A stretch of 64,000 bases of DNA from [Mycobacterium] manitobense (GTDB taxonomy: Bacteria; Actinomycetota; Actinomycetes; Mycobacteriales; Mycobacteriaceae). Made by a program: the position numbers and the translations under genes. A model generated the notes under the pieces. That model was not told the DNA's origin, ran no database searches, and saw only the letters and a program-made list of their open reading frames with translations. Positions 8,652 to 17,600 of the stretch are shown in pieces (positions within the stretch are counted from its first letter, which is position 1; every line of letters begins with the position of its first letter). The stretch is taken from positions 31,778-95,777 of the forward strand of contig NZ_JACKSJ010000047.1 of the NCBI RefSeq assembly GCF_025821665.1, given 5' to 3'.

Positions 8652-9254
8652 ATGCCCGGAATGCCCCCGCCCGTCGCCGACGAACGTCAGGGTCTGATCG
8701 AGTTCCTCGCGTTCCAGCAGAACGCCTTCCTGTCCTCGGCGTACGGCCTGACCGACGAGCAGGCCCGTGCCACGCCGTCGGTCAGTTCGCTGTCGATCGG
8801 CGGGCTGGTCAAACACGCCGCCGGGGTGCAGAAGGGCTGGGCCGAACGGGCCGCCCACGCACCCGATTTCCCGCCGCCGGACCCCCGGCCGATGGAGGAT
8901 CAGATGGCCGAGTACCAGGATCAGTACGTGATGCGCGAGGACGAGACGCTGAAGGATCTGCTCGAGGCGTTGAAGGCGCAGAACGCCGAGACCCTGCGGG
9001 TGTTCGGGGAAAAGGATCTCGACACCCTCGTGCCCGTCCCGCGCGGTATCCCGTGGTTCCCGCAGGACATCGATCACTGGTCGGTGCGCTGGGCGGCGAT
9101 GCACCTCATCGAGGAGCTCTCCCGGCACGCGGGTCACGCCGACATCATCCGCGAATCCATCGACGGCGCAACGATGTACGAATTGTTGGCCGCTCGCGAG
9201 GAGTGGCCGGAGACCGACTGGGCGCCGCGGTGGCGCCCGCCGACGGTGGCCTGA
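8652..9254 (+). CDS. DinB-fold (DUF664-type) protein, second of the pair
   Basis: A 200-aa protein that starts at ATG 8652, 4 bases after the previous stop. It follows the DUF664/DinB pattern: LIEFLAFQQNAFLSSAYGLTDEQAR, then SIGGLVKHAAGVQKGW with the first metal-binding His, and AAMHLIEELSRHAGHADIIRE with the remaining histidines near the C terminus. Actinobacterial DUF664 proteins are commonly annotated as mycothiol-dependent transferases. Pairing with another DinB protein under a WYL regulator suggests a small detoxification or stress module. It ends 3 bases before the convergent TetR gene. Confidence 0.85.
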   Translation: MPGMPPPVADERQGLIEFLAFQQNAFLSSAYGLTDEQARATPSVSSLSIGGLVKHAAGVQKGWAERAAHAPDFPPPDPRPMEDQMAEYQDQYVMREDETLKDLLEALKAQNAETLRVFGEKDLDTLVPVPRGIPWFPQDIDHWSVRWAAMHLIEELSRHAGHADIIRESIDGATMYELLAAREEWPETDWAPRWRPPTVA

Positions 9255-9257
9255 TCC

Positions 9258-9857
9258 CTACCGGTCGAGGACCAGGCGCAGCGCCTGGTCCACCACGGCG
9301 TCGAGGTCGTCGCCGAGGCGGCCGGTCAGCCACTGCTGGGCGAGTTCGGCCATCGCCCCGGTGTACATCGCCGCGCCGACCCGCGCGGCCACCGGGTCGG
9401 TGCCGGGTTGCAGCCGCCAGCCCTCGGTGAGCACCAGTTCCAGGAGCAGGTCGACGGCCGCCTCCCGGCGGGCGGCCAGTACCGGGTTGGCCCGCGCGTC
9501 GGTGAACAGCACCCGGCCGCGGCGCGGATCGGCCGACCCGAATCCGAGCACCGCGGCGATGCCTGCACGGGTGCGGTCGCGCAGCGAGTCAGCGGCGCGC
9601 GCCATCGCGACCTCGACGTCGGCGGTGAGTTGTTCGCTCACCTTGTCGTACACGGCACCGAGCAGGTCGTCGACGTCGCCGAAGCTCTCGTAGAAGTAGC
9701 GGGTGTTCAGTCCGCACTCGCGGCACACCGAGCGCACCGACACGGCCGCCTCACCGCCGTCGCCGAACAGCCGGAACGCCGCGTCGATCAGCAGGCCGCG
9801 ACGCTCGGCGCGCCGGTCGGTCAGCGGCACACCGGCCCAGCGGGTGGGGCTCGACAT
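9258..9857 (-). CDS. TetR/AcrR-family repressor
   Basis: A 199-aa TetR-family regulator. The N-terminal helix-turn-helix is seen at about residues 18-62: RGLLIDAAFRLFGDGG, then SVRSVCRECGLNTRYFYESF with the family's recognition-helix YF. The C-terminal ligand domain is helical and shows nothing diagnostic. It is divergent from the MpaB/DUF2236 gene, and the 93-base gap holds two tandem copies of a TCTGGTCAC/GTGACCAGA operator. It therefore very likely represses its own gene and the oxygenase, lifted by an unknown hydrophobic ligand. Confidence 0.9.
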   Translation of the reverse strand: MSSPTRWAGVPLTDRRAERRGLLIDAAFRLFGDGGEAAVSVRSVCRECGLNTRYFYESFGDVDDLLGAVYDKVSEQLTADVEVAMARAADSLRDRTRAGIAAVLGFGSADPRRGRVLFTDARANPVLAARREAAVDLLLELVLTEGWRLQPGTDPVAARVGAAMYTGAMAELAQQWLTGRLGDDLDAVVDQALRLVLDR

Positions 9858-9885
9858 CGGACCAGCGTACGACCGATCGGGCGAA

Positions 9886-9907
9886 TCTGGTCACAACCGT
9901 GGCCAGA
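9886..9907. promoter_or_regulatory. TetR operator copy 1 (imperfect)
   Basis: TCTGGTCAC-AACC-GTGGCCAGA. Two 9-bp arms with one mismatched position and a 4-base spacer, in the divergent TetR/MpaB promoter region. It is the same sequence class as the site at 9914-9935, whose centre is 28 bp away. Confidence 0.7.
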
Positions 9908-9913
9908 GGCTAT

Positions 9914-9935
9914 TCTGGTCACACACGTGACCAGA
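9914..9935. promoter_or_regulatory. TetR operator copy 2 (perfect)
   Basis: TCTGGTCAC-ACAC-GTGACCAGA. Perfect 9-bp arms with a 4-base spacer, ending 15 bases before the MpaB ATG, so bound repressor would cover the start of transcription of the oxygenase gene. Confidence 0.78.
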
Positions 9936-9950
9936 CCCGGAGGGCCGACC

Positions 9951-10952
9951 ATGGACCTGCTGCCCCGACAGATCGTCGAGAACCGGCTCAATCGCCAGTT
10001 CAACCAGGACGTCCGCAGGCACTTCTTCCGCGGAATGGAGTTCGCCGGACCGGCGGGCGATCCCGGCTGGTTCGGTCCCGGCAGCGCGGTGTGGCACGTG
10101 CACTCCCACCTCGAGGCGATGATCTTCGGCCTGCAGTGCGCCGCGTACATGGAGCGGCTCGACCCGTCGATCTATTGGATGGGGATGCACCACTCCCGGC
10201 TGGTGAAGCGCGACGCCGACGGGGTGGCGCGCCCCGAGATCGACCCGAAGGGCGCCTCGGTGCGGCTCGGCCACTCGGTTGCCTTCTTCATCGGCACCGC
10301 CTACGGCTCCACCGACACCGCAGAACGACTCGCCACCACCGTGCGGTCCATGCACCACACCATCAAGGGGGTCCGGCCCGACGGTCTCGCCTACGACGCC
10401 GACGACCCCGACTGGCTGCGCTGGAACTACGCCACCGTGGTTTGGGGAATCGCCACCGCCCACGAGCTCTACCACCCGAACCCGTTGCGCGGCAGGAAGA
10501 TCGACCGCTACTACGGCGAATTCGTGCGCGTCGGCCACGCCCTCGGCGGCACCGACCTGCCGTCGACGAAGGCCGAGACGCTCGACTGCCTGAAGTCCTA
10601 CCTGCCCCGGCTCGCGGTCACCCACGGCACGGCACTGGCCACCGGCCCGAACCTGCCGATGCCGCAGAGCGCGCTGAACTGGGCGGTGCGCGACACCATG
10701 CCGCGGTGGGGGAAGGAGCTGATCCAGCACCGCGACCCGCACCCCGTCGAACGCGCCGCGCGGCGCGCCATGGTGTGGACGGTGATCAACGGCCTGCACA
10801 CCGCCGCAGGCCCGGCGCCGGAGTTCGAGCAGGCGCAGGCACGGGTCGCCGGCGGCGTCGATCCCGCGCTGGCGCCCCACACCGAGCCGGCCTACGTGCC
10901 GGGCAGCGACCCGCAGCGCAGCCGCGCCGAGGTCGAACGCACCTTCGCCTGA
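9951..10952 (+). CDS. MpaB/DUF2236-type oxygenase-like protein
   Basis: A 333-aa protein of the oxygenase MpaB/DUF2236 family, the group that includes rubber oxygenase/latex-clearing b-type haem proteins. Family features seen are PGWFGPGSAVWHVHSHLEAM near residue 40, MHHTIKG (a conserved His motif) near residue 135, and WGIATAHELYHPNPL. Unlike many DUF2236 members there is no clear membrane anchor. The start is ATG 9951, preceded by CCGGAGGG. It is regulated by the divergent TetR through the two tandem operators. It may oxidise a hydrophobic compound; the substrate is not known. Confidence 0.85.
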   Translation: MDLLPRQIVENRLNRQFNQDVRRHFFRGMEFAGPAGDPGWFGPGSAVWHVHSHLEAMIFGLQCAAYMERLDPSIYWMGMHHSRLVKRDADGVARPEIDPKGASVRLGHSVAFFIGTAYGSTDTAERLATTVRSMHHTIKGVRPDGLAYDADDPDWLRWNYATVVWGIATAHELYHPNPLRGRKIDRYYGEFVRVGHALGGTDLPSTKAETLDCLKSYLPRLAVTHGTALATGPNLPMPQSALNWAVRDTMPRWGKELIQHRDPHPVERAARRAMVWTVINGLHTAAGPAPEFEQAQARVAGGVDPALAPHTEPAYVPGSDPQRSRAEVERTFA

Positions 10953-11011
10953 GCTGTGACCCGCTGCACACGCTTTTTCGCCTGCCCGCCGATTTTGAGA
11001 CACTGGCCGTT

Positions 11012-12409
11012 ATGAGTGTCACGCGAAAGACCCAGCACCGCGAGGTCGCCAAGCTGGACCGGGTGCCGCTGCCCATGGAGGCCGCCCGCGTCGGCGTCAC
11101 CGGTTGGCAGATCACCCGCACCGGCGCACGCGTCGTCAGCAAGCTGGCGGGTCGCGGTTCCCTACAGGAGAAGGTCGTCAAGCAGATCCCTCAGACGTTC
11201 GCCGACCTCGGGCCCACCTACGTCAAGTTCGGCCAGATCATCGCGTCGAGCCCCGGCGCGTTCGGCGAACCGCTGTCCCGGGAGTTCCGCAGCCTGCTCG
11301 ACCGGGTGCCCCCGGCGAACGCCGAACAGGTGGCCACACTGCTGCGCGAGGAACTCGGCGGTGACCCGGCCACGCTGTTCAAGTCCTTCGACCCCACCCC
11401 GTTCGCCTCGGCCTCGATCGCCCAGGTGCACTACGCCACGCTGCACACCGGCGAGGAGGTCGTCGTCAAGGTCCAGCGGCCCGGCATCCGCCGCCGCGTC
11501 GCCGCCGACCTGCAGATCCTCAAGCGCGGCGCCCGCCTGGTCGAGTTCGCCAAGCTCGGTCAGCGGCTCAGCGCGCAGGACGTCGTCGCCGACTTCGCCG
11601 ACAACCTCGCCGAGGAGCTCGACTTCCGGTTGGAGGCACAGTCGATGGACGCGTGGGTGTCGCACATGCACGCCTCGCCGCTGGGCGAGAACATCCGGGT
11701 GCCTCAGGTGTACTGGGACCTCACCAGCGAGCGGGTGCTGACCATGGAACGCGTCACCGGCGTGCGCATCGACGACGCCGCGGCGATCCGCAAGAAGGGC
11801 TTCGACGGCACCGAGCTGGTCAAGGCCCTGATGTTCAGCCTCTTCGAGGGCGGCCTCAAGCACGGGCTGTTCCACGGGGACCTGCATGCAGGCAATCTCT
11901 TCGTCGACGACGACGGCAAGATCGTGTTCCTCGACTTCGGCATCATGGGCCGCATCGACCCGCGGACCCGCTGGCTGCTGCGCGAGCTCGTCTACGCGCT
12001 GCTGGTCACCAAGGACCACGCCGCCGCGGGCAAGATCGTCGTGCTGATGGGCGCCGTCGGCACCATGAAGCCCGAGGCGGAGGCCGCCAAGGACCTGGAG
12101 AAGTTCGCCACGCCTCTGACCATGAAGTCGCTCGGCGACATGAGCTACGCCGAGATCGGCAAGCAGCTGTCGACGCTGGCCGACGCCTACGACGTGAAAC
12201 TGCCCCGTGAGCTGGTGCTGATCGGCAAGCAGTTCCTCTACGTCGAGCGCTACATGAAGCTGCTCGCACCGAAGTGGCAGATGATGAGCGACCCGCAGCT
12301 GACCGGGTATTTCGCCAACTTCATGGTCGACATCAGCCGCGAGCACAAAGAGAAGGCTGCCGACGAGCGCTTGCGCGAGGAGCCGACAACCGAAGAGGTC
12401 GAGGCGTAG
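11012..12409 (+). CDS. ABC1/UbiB-family atypical kinase (Rv0647c-type)
   Basis: A 465-aa ABC1/ADCK/UbiB family protein. All signature elements are visible: the KxGQ motif in YVKFGQIIASSPG, the Ala-rich loop FASASIAQVH that replaces the usual kinase P-loop, the Lys in VVVKVQRPG, the ExD motif in EELDFRLEA, HGDLHAGNLF (catalytic loop) and FLDFGIMG (metal-binding DFG). The family acts as ATPases or lipid-linked kinases in isoprenoid/quinone or lipid homeostasis. The lipG esterase gene follows with a one-base overlap (TAGTG) and mycolate methyltransferases lie beyond, as in M. tuberculosis, supporting a cell-envelope lipid context. Confidence 0.92.
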   Translation: MSVTRKTQHREVAKLDRVPLPMEAARVGVTGWQITRTGARVVSKLAGRGSLQEKVVKQIPQTFADLGPTYVKFGQIIASSPGAFGEPLSREFRSLLDRVPPANAEQVATLLREELGGDPATLFKSFDPTPFASASIAQVHYATLHTGEEVVVKVQRPGIRRRVAADLQILKRGARLVEFAKLGQRLSAQDVVADFADNLAEELDFRLEAQSMDAWVSHMHASPLGENIRVPQVYWDLTSERVLTMERVTGVRIDDAAAIRKKGFDGTELVKALMFSLFEGGLKHGLFHGDLHAGNLFVDDDGKIVFLDFGIMGRIDPRTRWLLRELVYALLVTKDHAAAGKIVVLMGAVGTMKPEAEAAKDLEKFATPLTMKSLGDMSYAEIGKQLSTLADAYDVKLPRELVLIGKQFLYVERYMKLLAPKWQMMSDPQLTGYFANFMVDISREHKEKAADERLREEPTTEEVEA

Positions 12410-13380
12410 TGGAGATCCGTTCCGGTAAGGCTGGCGTCGGCGGGCAGGAGCGGCGGGGGTACCTCCCGCCCGAAGGGCAGGGGGCCGACTCGGGGATCAA
12501 TTCTGGTGAGCTGGAAATCTATTACGAGGACATGGGTGACCCGAACGATCCCGCCGTCCTGCTGATCATGGGCCTGGGCGCGCAGCTGATCTTCTGGCGC
12601 GAGGGGTTCTGCCAGAAGCTCGTCGACCAGGGTCTGCGGGTGATCCGGTTCGACAACCGCGACGTCGGACTGTCCAGCCACCTCGACGGCCGGCGGACCA
12701 AGGGTTCGCAGGTCGGCAACATGGTGCGGTCATTCCTGGGATTCCGCAGCCCGTCGGTCTACACGCTCGAGGACATGGCCGACGACGCCGCGGCGCTCCT
12801 GGACCACCTGGACATCGACCGGGCGCACATCGTGGGCGGCTCGATGGGCGGCATGATCGCGCAGATCTTCGCCGCCCGTCATGCGGAGCGCACCAGGACA
12901 TTGGCCGTCATCTTCTCCAGCAACAATCAGGCGTGCCTGCCGCCGCCCGGGCCGCAGCAGCTCCTCGCGGTGATCACCGGCCCCTCGCCGAACTCCCCGC
13001 GCGACGTCATCATCGAGAACTCGATCCGTGTCAGCAAGATCATCGGCAGCCCTGGTTACCGCTCCTCCGACGAGGATCTGCGCGCCGACGCCGTCGCGTT
13101 CTACGACCGCGCGTTCTACCCGCAGGGCATCGCGCGGCAGTTCAACGCGATCACCGGCAGCGGCAGCCTGCGCCACTACGACCGGCAGATCACCGCGCCG
13201 ACGGTCGTCATGCACGGCAAGGCCGACAAGCTGATGCGCCCGTACGGCGGCAAGGCCATCGCGCGGGCCATCCCCGGGGCGCGCCTGGTGCTGTTCGACG
13301 GCATGGGCCACGAGCTCCCGAAAGAGCTGTGGGACGACGTGGTGGGCGAGTTGAAGACCACCTTCGCCGAGAGTCCCTGA
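12409..13380 (+). CDS. lipG: Alpha/beta-hydrolase, LipG-type esterase
   Basis: A 323-aa alpha/beta-hydrolase. The GTG at 12409 overlaps the ABC1 stop by one base; the first 35 residues are glycine-rich and low in complexity, so an internal start is possible. The catalytic triad is recognisable: the nucleophile elbow GGSMGG, Asp in HGKADKLMRP, and His in GMGHELP. The oxyanion-side motif LLIMGLGAQLIFW and the RFDNRDVGLS strand are typical of the family. The M. tuberculosis orthologue by position (Rv0646c, LipG) is reported as a phospholipase/thioesterase. The mycolate methyltransferase downstream suggests a role in envelope lipid metabolism. Confidence 0.9.
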   Translation: MEIRSGKAGVGGQERRGYLPPEGQGADSGINSGELEIYYEDMGDPNDPAVLLIMGLGAQLIFWREGFCQKLVDQGLRVIRFDNRDVGLSSHLDGRRTKGSQVGNMVRSFLGFRSPSVYTLEDMADDAAALLDHLDIDRAHIVGGSMGGMIAQIFAARHAERTRTLAVIFSSNNQACLPPPGPQQLLAVITGPSPNSPRDVIIENSIRVSKIIGSPGYRSSDEDLRADAVAFYDRAFYPQGIARQFNAITGSGSLRHYDRQITAPTVVMHGKADKLMRPYGGKAIARAIPGARLVLFDGMGHELPKELWDDVVGELKTTFAESP

Positions 13381-13425
13381 CCAGCGGCGGCGCTTCTCGA
13401 TTCGGCCCGCGACGGACCGATCGGA

Positions 13426-13431
13426 TACGAT
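13426..13431 (+). promoter_or_regulatory. Possible -10 element before the mycolate methyltransferase
   Basis: TACGAT fits the mycobacterial TANNNT -10 consensus and sits 79 bases upstream of the methyltransferase ATG, in the 129-base gap after lipG. No convincing -35 is seen at 17-18 bases, so this is tentative. Confidence 0.3.
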
Positions 13432-13509
13432 TCCCTGTCGAGTGCAAGGGGTTGTTGCACCGTCATCGGCGACGCCGGCAAACCCCAGAACGGCCAGAAA
13501 GGCACCACC

Positions 13510-14379
13510 ATGTCCCCAGCGGGCAAACTGAAGCCGCACTTCGAGGACGTCCAGGCGCACTACGACCTGTCCGACGACTTCTTCCGGCTTTTCCTCGACC
13601 CGAGCCAGATGTACAGCTGCGCGTACTTCGAACGCGACGACATGACGCTCGAGCAGGCCCAGCACGCCAAGGTGGATCTCGCGCTGGGCAAACTCGGCCT
13701 GCAGCCGGGCATGACGCTGCTCGACGTGGGCTGCGGCTGGGGCTACACGATGATGCGCGCCGTCGAGAAGTACGACGTCAACGTCATCGGCCTGACGCTG
13801 AGCAAGAACCAGCACGCGCACGTCGAGCGGATCTTCGCCGAGTCCGACAGCCCGCGTACCAAGCAGGTGCTGCTGCAGGGCTGGGAGGACTTCGACCAGC
13901 CGGTGGACCGGATCGTGTCGATCGGCGCATTCGAGCACTTCGGCAAGGACCGCTGGGACGACTTCTTCACCAGGGCATACAGCGTGCTGCCCGACGACGG
14001 TGTGATGCTGCTGCACACGATCACCGCGCTGACCATCCCGCAGATGGTGGAACGTAAGATCCCGCTGACCTTCTCGGTCGCCCGGTTCATCAAGTTCATC
14101 CTCACCGAGATCTTCCCCGGCGGTTATCTGCCGACCATCGAACTCGTGGGCGAGCACGGCCAGAAGGCCGGCTTCGACCTGACCCGCACCCAGTCGCTGC
14201 AGCCGCACTACGCCAGGACGCTGGACTGCTGGGCCGACGCGCTGCAGGCCCACCGGGACGAGGCGATCGCGATCCAGTCCGAAGAGGTCTACGACCGCTA
14301 CATGCACTACCTCACCGGCTGCGCGGACGCGTTCCGGAAGGGTTACACCGACGTTTGCCAGTTCACGTTGGAGAAGTGA
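13510..14379 (+). CDS. Mycolic-acid cyclopropane synthase / methyltransferase, CmaA1/MmaA type
   Basis: A 289-aa S-adenosylmethionine-dependent methyltransferase that modifies double bonds of meromycolate chains on the acyl carrier protein. The AdoMet-binding motif LLDVGCGWG, the active-site strand IGAFEHFG (catalytic Glu) and LLHTIT (His) are as in CmaA1/MmaA2 cyclopropane synthases; the C-terminal [15 protein letters not shown] and QFTLEK also match that subgroup. The length equals the family norm. Retention of the LLHT histidine favours cyclopropanation over hydroxylation. It sits between lipG and a second paralogue, as in the mmaA cluster of M. tuberculosis. Which mycolate position it modifies cannot be read from sequence. 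Confidence 0.9.
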   Translation: MSPAGKLKPHFEDVQAHYDLSDDFFRLFLDPSQMYSCAYFERDDMTLEQAQHAKVDLALGKLGLQPGMTLLDVGCGWGYTMMRAVEKYDVNVIGLTLSKNQHAHVERIFAESDSPRTKQVLLQGWEDFDQPVDRIVSIGAFEHFGKDRWDDFFTRAYSVLPDDGVMLLHTITALTIPQMVERKIPLTFSVARFIKFILTEIFPGGYLPTIELVGEHGQKAGFDLTRTQSLQPHYARTLDCWADALQAHRDEAIAIQSEEVYDRYMHYLTGCADAFRKGYTDVCQFTLEK

Positions 14380-14567
14380 TCACAAACATCCAGCAAACTC
14401 CTGATTGCTAGCTGGTCGGCGGCTCCAGACACCGGGTCGTCGCCGGGTGTGCGACACGCTGTAGGTTCGCCAGTCGACGCCCAGAATCGGGAGTAGCGTG
14501 CGGTCACAACGCGACCGACGCGGGAGCTATGCAGACGACCTGTCGCGAGGAAGGCCACGCACGAACC

Positions 14568-15464
14568 ATGCCTGAGAACACGAACACCGATACCGAGTTG
14601 CGGCCGCACTTCGAGGACATCCAGGCCCACTACGACCTGTCCGACGACTTCTTCGGCGTCTTCCAGGACCCCACACGCAAGTACAGCTGCGCGTACTTCA
14701 CGGGTCCCGAGGTGTCGCTGTCCGAGGCGCAGATCGCCAACGTCGATCAGCACCTCGACCGGCTGGACCTCAAGCCGGGAATGACGCTGCTGGAGGTGGG
14801 CTGCGGCTGGGGGCTGACGCTGCAGCGGGCGATGGAGAAGTACGACGTCAACGTCATCGGCCTGACGCTGAGCAAGAACCAGCAGGCCTACTGCGACCAG
14901 CTGCTGGGCAAGCTCGACACCAACCGGACCTTCGACGTCCGCCTGCAGGGCTGGGAGCAGTTCCACAGCCCGGTCGACCGCATCGTGTCGATCGAGGCCT
15001 TCGAACACTTCGGGTTCGAGCGCTATGACGACTTCTTCAAGACGTGTTTCGACATCCTGCCCGACGACGGCCGGATGACGATCCAGAGCAGCGTCGGCTA
15101 CCACCCCGACGACCTGCAGGCCCGCGGGAAGAAGCTGACCTTCGAGCTGGCCCGCTACGTCAAGTTCATCCTCACCGAGATCTTCCCGGGCGGCCGGCTC
15201 CCGAGCACCCCGATGATGGTCGAGCACGGCGAGAAGGCCGGCTTCGTCGTGCCCGAGACGTTGTCGCTGCGCAACCACTACATCAAGACGCTCGGTATCT
15301 GGGCCGCCAAGCTGGAGCAGCACAAGGACGAGGCCATCGCGGCGACCGACGAGGAGAACTACCACCGCTACATGAAGTACCTGCGCGGCGCGCAGTACTA
15401 CTTCGTCGACGAGAGCATCGACGTCAGCCTGGTCACCTATCTCAAGCCCGGCGCCGCGGCCTGA
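14568..15464 (+). CDS. mmaA4: Mycolic-acid methyltransferase, MmaA4-like
   Basis: A 298-aa methyltransferase, close in length to MmaA4. I start at ATG 14568 ([17 protein letters not shown]), which matches the MmaA4 N-terminal layout; an ATG at 14529 is possible. It has the AdoMet motif LLEVGCGWG, active-site IEAFEHFG, and [14 protein letters not shown], where the cyclopropane-synthase LLHT histidine is replaced by Ser, as in the hydroxymycolate synthase MmaA4. The C-terminal [12 protein letters not shown] is a near-exact match to what I recall of MmaA4. It would make hydroxymethyl (oxygenated) mycolates. A strong intrinsic terminator 20 bases downstream closes the cluster. Confidence 0.88.
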   Translation: MPENTNTDTELRPHFEDIQAHYDLSDDFFGVFQDPTRKYSCAYFTGPEVSLSEAQIANVDQHLDRLDLKPGMTLLEVGCGWGLTLQRAMEKYDVNVIGLTLSKNQQAYCDQLLGKLDTNRTFDVRLQGWEQFHSPVDRIVSIEAFEHFGFERYDDFFKTCFDILPDDGRMTIQSSVGYHPDDLQARGKKLTFELARYVKFILTEIFPGGRLPSTPMMVEHGEKAGFVVPETLSLRNHYIKTLGIWAAKLEQHKDEAIAATDEENYHRYMKYLRGAQYYFVDESIDVSLVTYLKPGAAA

Positions 15465-15484
15465 CCCGGCCCGTCACCGCAAAG

Positions 15485-15513
15485 ATCCCCCGACCGATGT
15501 CGGGGGATTTTTT
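15485..15513 (+). terminator. Intrinsic terminator after mmaA4
   Basis: A perfect 10-bp stem (ATCCCCCGAC / GTCGGGGGAT) with a 4-base loop (cgat) runs into six T residues. It is 20 bases after the mmaA4 stop, a textbook Rho-independent terminator and rare in such GC-rich DNA. Confidence 0.93.
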
Positions 15514-15606
15514 GCGTGATGTGTCGGATCCCGGCGCGGGCGTTCGTCGACACAGTAGAGAGTGGAACCAGAAGGGTTGCACTCGCTACCGGGAAGGTCG
15601 TCACCG

Positions 15607-16308
15607 ATGCACTACTTCACCCTGCTGCTGGGACCAGAGGCCACCGAGGAGCCCGACGCCGAGACCCAGGCCGCCATCATGGCCGCCTACACCGAATTCC
15701 ACGCGAGCGCCGGTGCGGCGATCAAGGCGGGCGACGCGCTCGCCGGATCGGCCGCCACGGTCCGCATCACCGGCGGACCCGATCACCCGGTGGTCACCGA
15801 CGGTCCGTTCGCCGAGGGGGCGGAGGTGGCCGGCGGCTACTACGTGTTCGAGGCCGACGACCTCGACGATGCGCTGGGCATCGCCCGCAGGATCCCGGCC
15901 TGCCAGGAGGGCGCCGTCGAGGTGTGGCCGATGGTCGGCTGGGAGTCGCCCACCGAGCGCATCGGCAGCGACTGGTTCGCGCTGCTGCTGGAACCGGCGG
16001 ACCAGCCGTGCACGCCCGGCACCGAGGAGTGGGAGAGCGGCGAGTGCCGGCACGCGGAATTCGGGCGGAACGCCGGTGAGCACATCCTCGGTGGGGCGCC
16101 GCTGCACCCGCCGAGCACGGCGACCACGGTGCGGGTGCGCGACGGCCAGCTGCTGCTGACCGACGGTCCGTACGCCGAGGGCGCCGAGGTGGCCAGCGGG
16201 TTCTACCTGCTGCGGGCCACCGACCGCGACGAGGCCGTCAAGATCGCTTCGATGATCCCCGCCACCACGGTCCATCTGCACCGCTTGGTCGGCGTCTCCG
16301 ACCTCTGA
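15607..16308 (+). CDS. Double YCII/DGPF-domain protein, ECF42 partner
   Basis: A 233-aa protein made of two YCII-related (PF03795-type) repeats. Each carries the DGPF signature: TDGPFAEGAEVAGGYYVFEA in the first half and TDGPYAEGAEVASGFYLL in the second. The usual ECF42-associated DGPF proteins have one such domain of about 110-130 residues, so this looks like a tandem fusion. The start is ATG 15607; the gene ends 6 bases before the sigma factor ATG, so they are one operon. In ECF42 systems DGPF proteins are encoded with the sigma factor in place of a classical anti-sigma factor; their biochemical role is unclear. Confidence 0.85.
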   Translation: MHYFTLLLGPEATEEPDAETQAAIMAAYTEFHASAGAAIKAGDALAGSAATVRITGGPDHPVVTDGPFAEGAEVAGGYYVFEADDLDDALGIARRIPACQEGAVEVWPMVGWESPTERIGSDWFALLLEPADQPCTPGTEEWESGECRHAEFGRNAGEHILGGAPLHPPSTATTVRVRDGQLLLTDGPYAEGAEVASGFYLLRATDRDEAVKIASMIPATTVHLHRLVGVSDL

Positions 16309-16314
16309 CACTGC

Positions 16315-17529
16315 ATGACTGACCTGGACGGCGTCTTCCGGCGGGAATGGGGCCCTGCCGTCGCCGCGCTCGCGCGGTGGTCGGGAGACCTCGGCATCGC
16401 CGAGGACGCCGTCCAGGAGGCCTGCGCCGAGGCGCTGCGGAGGTGGCCGGGCGACGGCGTGCCCGACAACGCCGGGGCGTGGCTGACCACCGTGGCCCGC
16501 AACCGGGTGCTGGACCGGCTCCGCCGCGAATCGGCCCGTTCGGGGAAGGAGTTCGCCGCGGTGGTCGATGAGATGAACGCCCGGGCGGACGCTCCTGCGC
16601 ACCGGGTGCGCGACGACGAACTGCGGATGATGTTCACCTGTGCGCACCCGGCGCTGGACCGGCTGTCGCAACTGGCGCTGACGCTGCGGCTGATCTCGGG
16701 CCTCACGGTCGCTGAGATCGCCCGCGCCCTGTTGCAGTCCGAGGCCGCCGTCGGTCAGCGGATCACGCGCGCCAAGAACAAGATTCGCAGCGCGAACATC
16801 CCGCTGCGGGTGCCGCCTGCCGAACTGCTGGCCGAGCGCACCCCGCACGTACTGGCCTGCATCTACTCGGTGTTCACCGAGGGCTACTGGTCGACGGCGG
16901 GGCCGTCGGCGATCCGCGACGAACTCTGCGGCGAGGGTGTCCGCCTGGCCGCCGAGGTGTGCGACCTGATGCCCGCCGAGCGCGACGCCCAGGCGCTGGC
17001 CGCGCTGACGCTGCTGCACGATTCGCGGCGCCGCACCCGGGTGGACGCGGCGGGCGCGCTGGTGCCACTCGAGGAGCAGGACCGCAGCCGGTGGGACCGC
17101 GGCCAGATCGCAGCGGGGTTGGAGCGGCTGCGCCGCGCGGCCGGATCCGGCGGGCAGTATCTGCCGCAGGCGGTGATCGCGGGCCTGCACGCGACCGCGC
17201 CGACGTGGGAGCAGACCGACTGGGTGACGATCTGCACGGCCTACGACCGGTTGCTCGCGGTCGGCGACTCACCGGTGGTGCGGGCCAACCGCGCGCTGGC
17301 CATCGGCTTCCGGGACGGCTTTGCAGCGGGTCTCGCCGAACTGGACGCGGTGGCCGCCGATCCCCGGTGGACCCGGTCGAACACCCTCGCCGTGATTCGC
17401 GCTGACCTGCTGCGCCGGTGCGGGCGGACCGACGAGGCCCTGCACTGGTACCGCGCCGCGCTCGCCGTGAACGGCTCCGAACCGGCACGGGCCTTTCTGC
17501 GCCGCCGCGTCGCCGAGTGTGGCGGCTGA
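16315..17529 (+). CDS. ECF42-type sigma factor with C-terminal TPR-like extension
   Basis: A 404-aa extracytoplasmic-function sigma factor. Region 2 (about residues 10-80) includes LGIAEDAVQEACAEALRRWP and AWLTTVARNRVLDRLRRE; region 4 (about 105-160) includes LRLISGLTVAEIARALLQSEAAVGQRITRAK. The remaining ~240 residues are a helical DUF6596/TPR-like extension typical of group ECF42, which has been shown in other actinobacteria to be needed for activity. No anti-sigma factor is encoded; instead a DGPF protein precedes it by 6 bases. It probably activates its own operon and further DGPF genes elsewhere. Confidence 0.9.
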   Translation: MTDLDGVFRREWGPAVAALARWSGDLGIAEDAVQEACAEALRRWPGDGVPDNAGAWLTTVARNRVLDRLRRESARSGKEFAAVVDEMNARADAPAHRVRDDELRMMFTCAHPALDRLSQLALTLRLISGLTVAEIARALLQSEAAVGQRITRAKNKIRSANIPLRVPPAELLAERTPHVLACIYSVFTEGYWSTAGPSAIRDELCGEGVRLAAEVCDLMPAERDAQALAALTLLHDSRRRTRVDAAGALVPLEEQDRSRWDRGQIAAGLERLRRAAGSGGQYLPQAVIAGLHATAPTWEQTDWVTICTAYDRLLAVGDSPVVRANRALAIGFRDGFAAGLAELDAVAADPRWTRSNTLAVIRADLLRRCGRTDEALHWYRAALAVNGSEPARAFLRRRVAECGG

Positions 17530-17600
17530 TGTTCTCGGGTTGACCAGCGCGCCGGGGTAGCGGACGGTATGAAGGCAGCACGCGATCGAGAAGGAGAATC

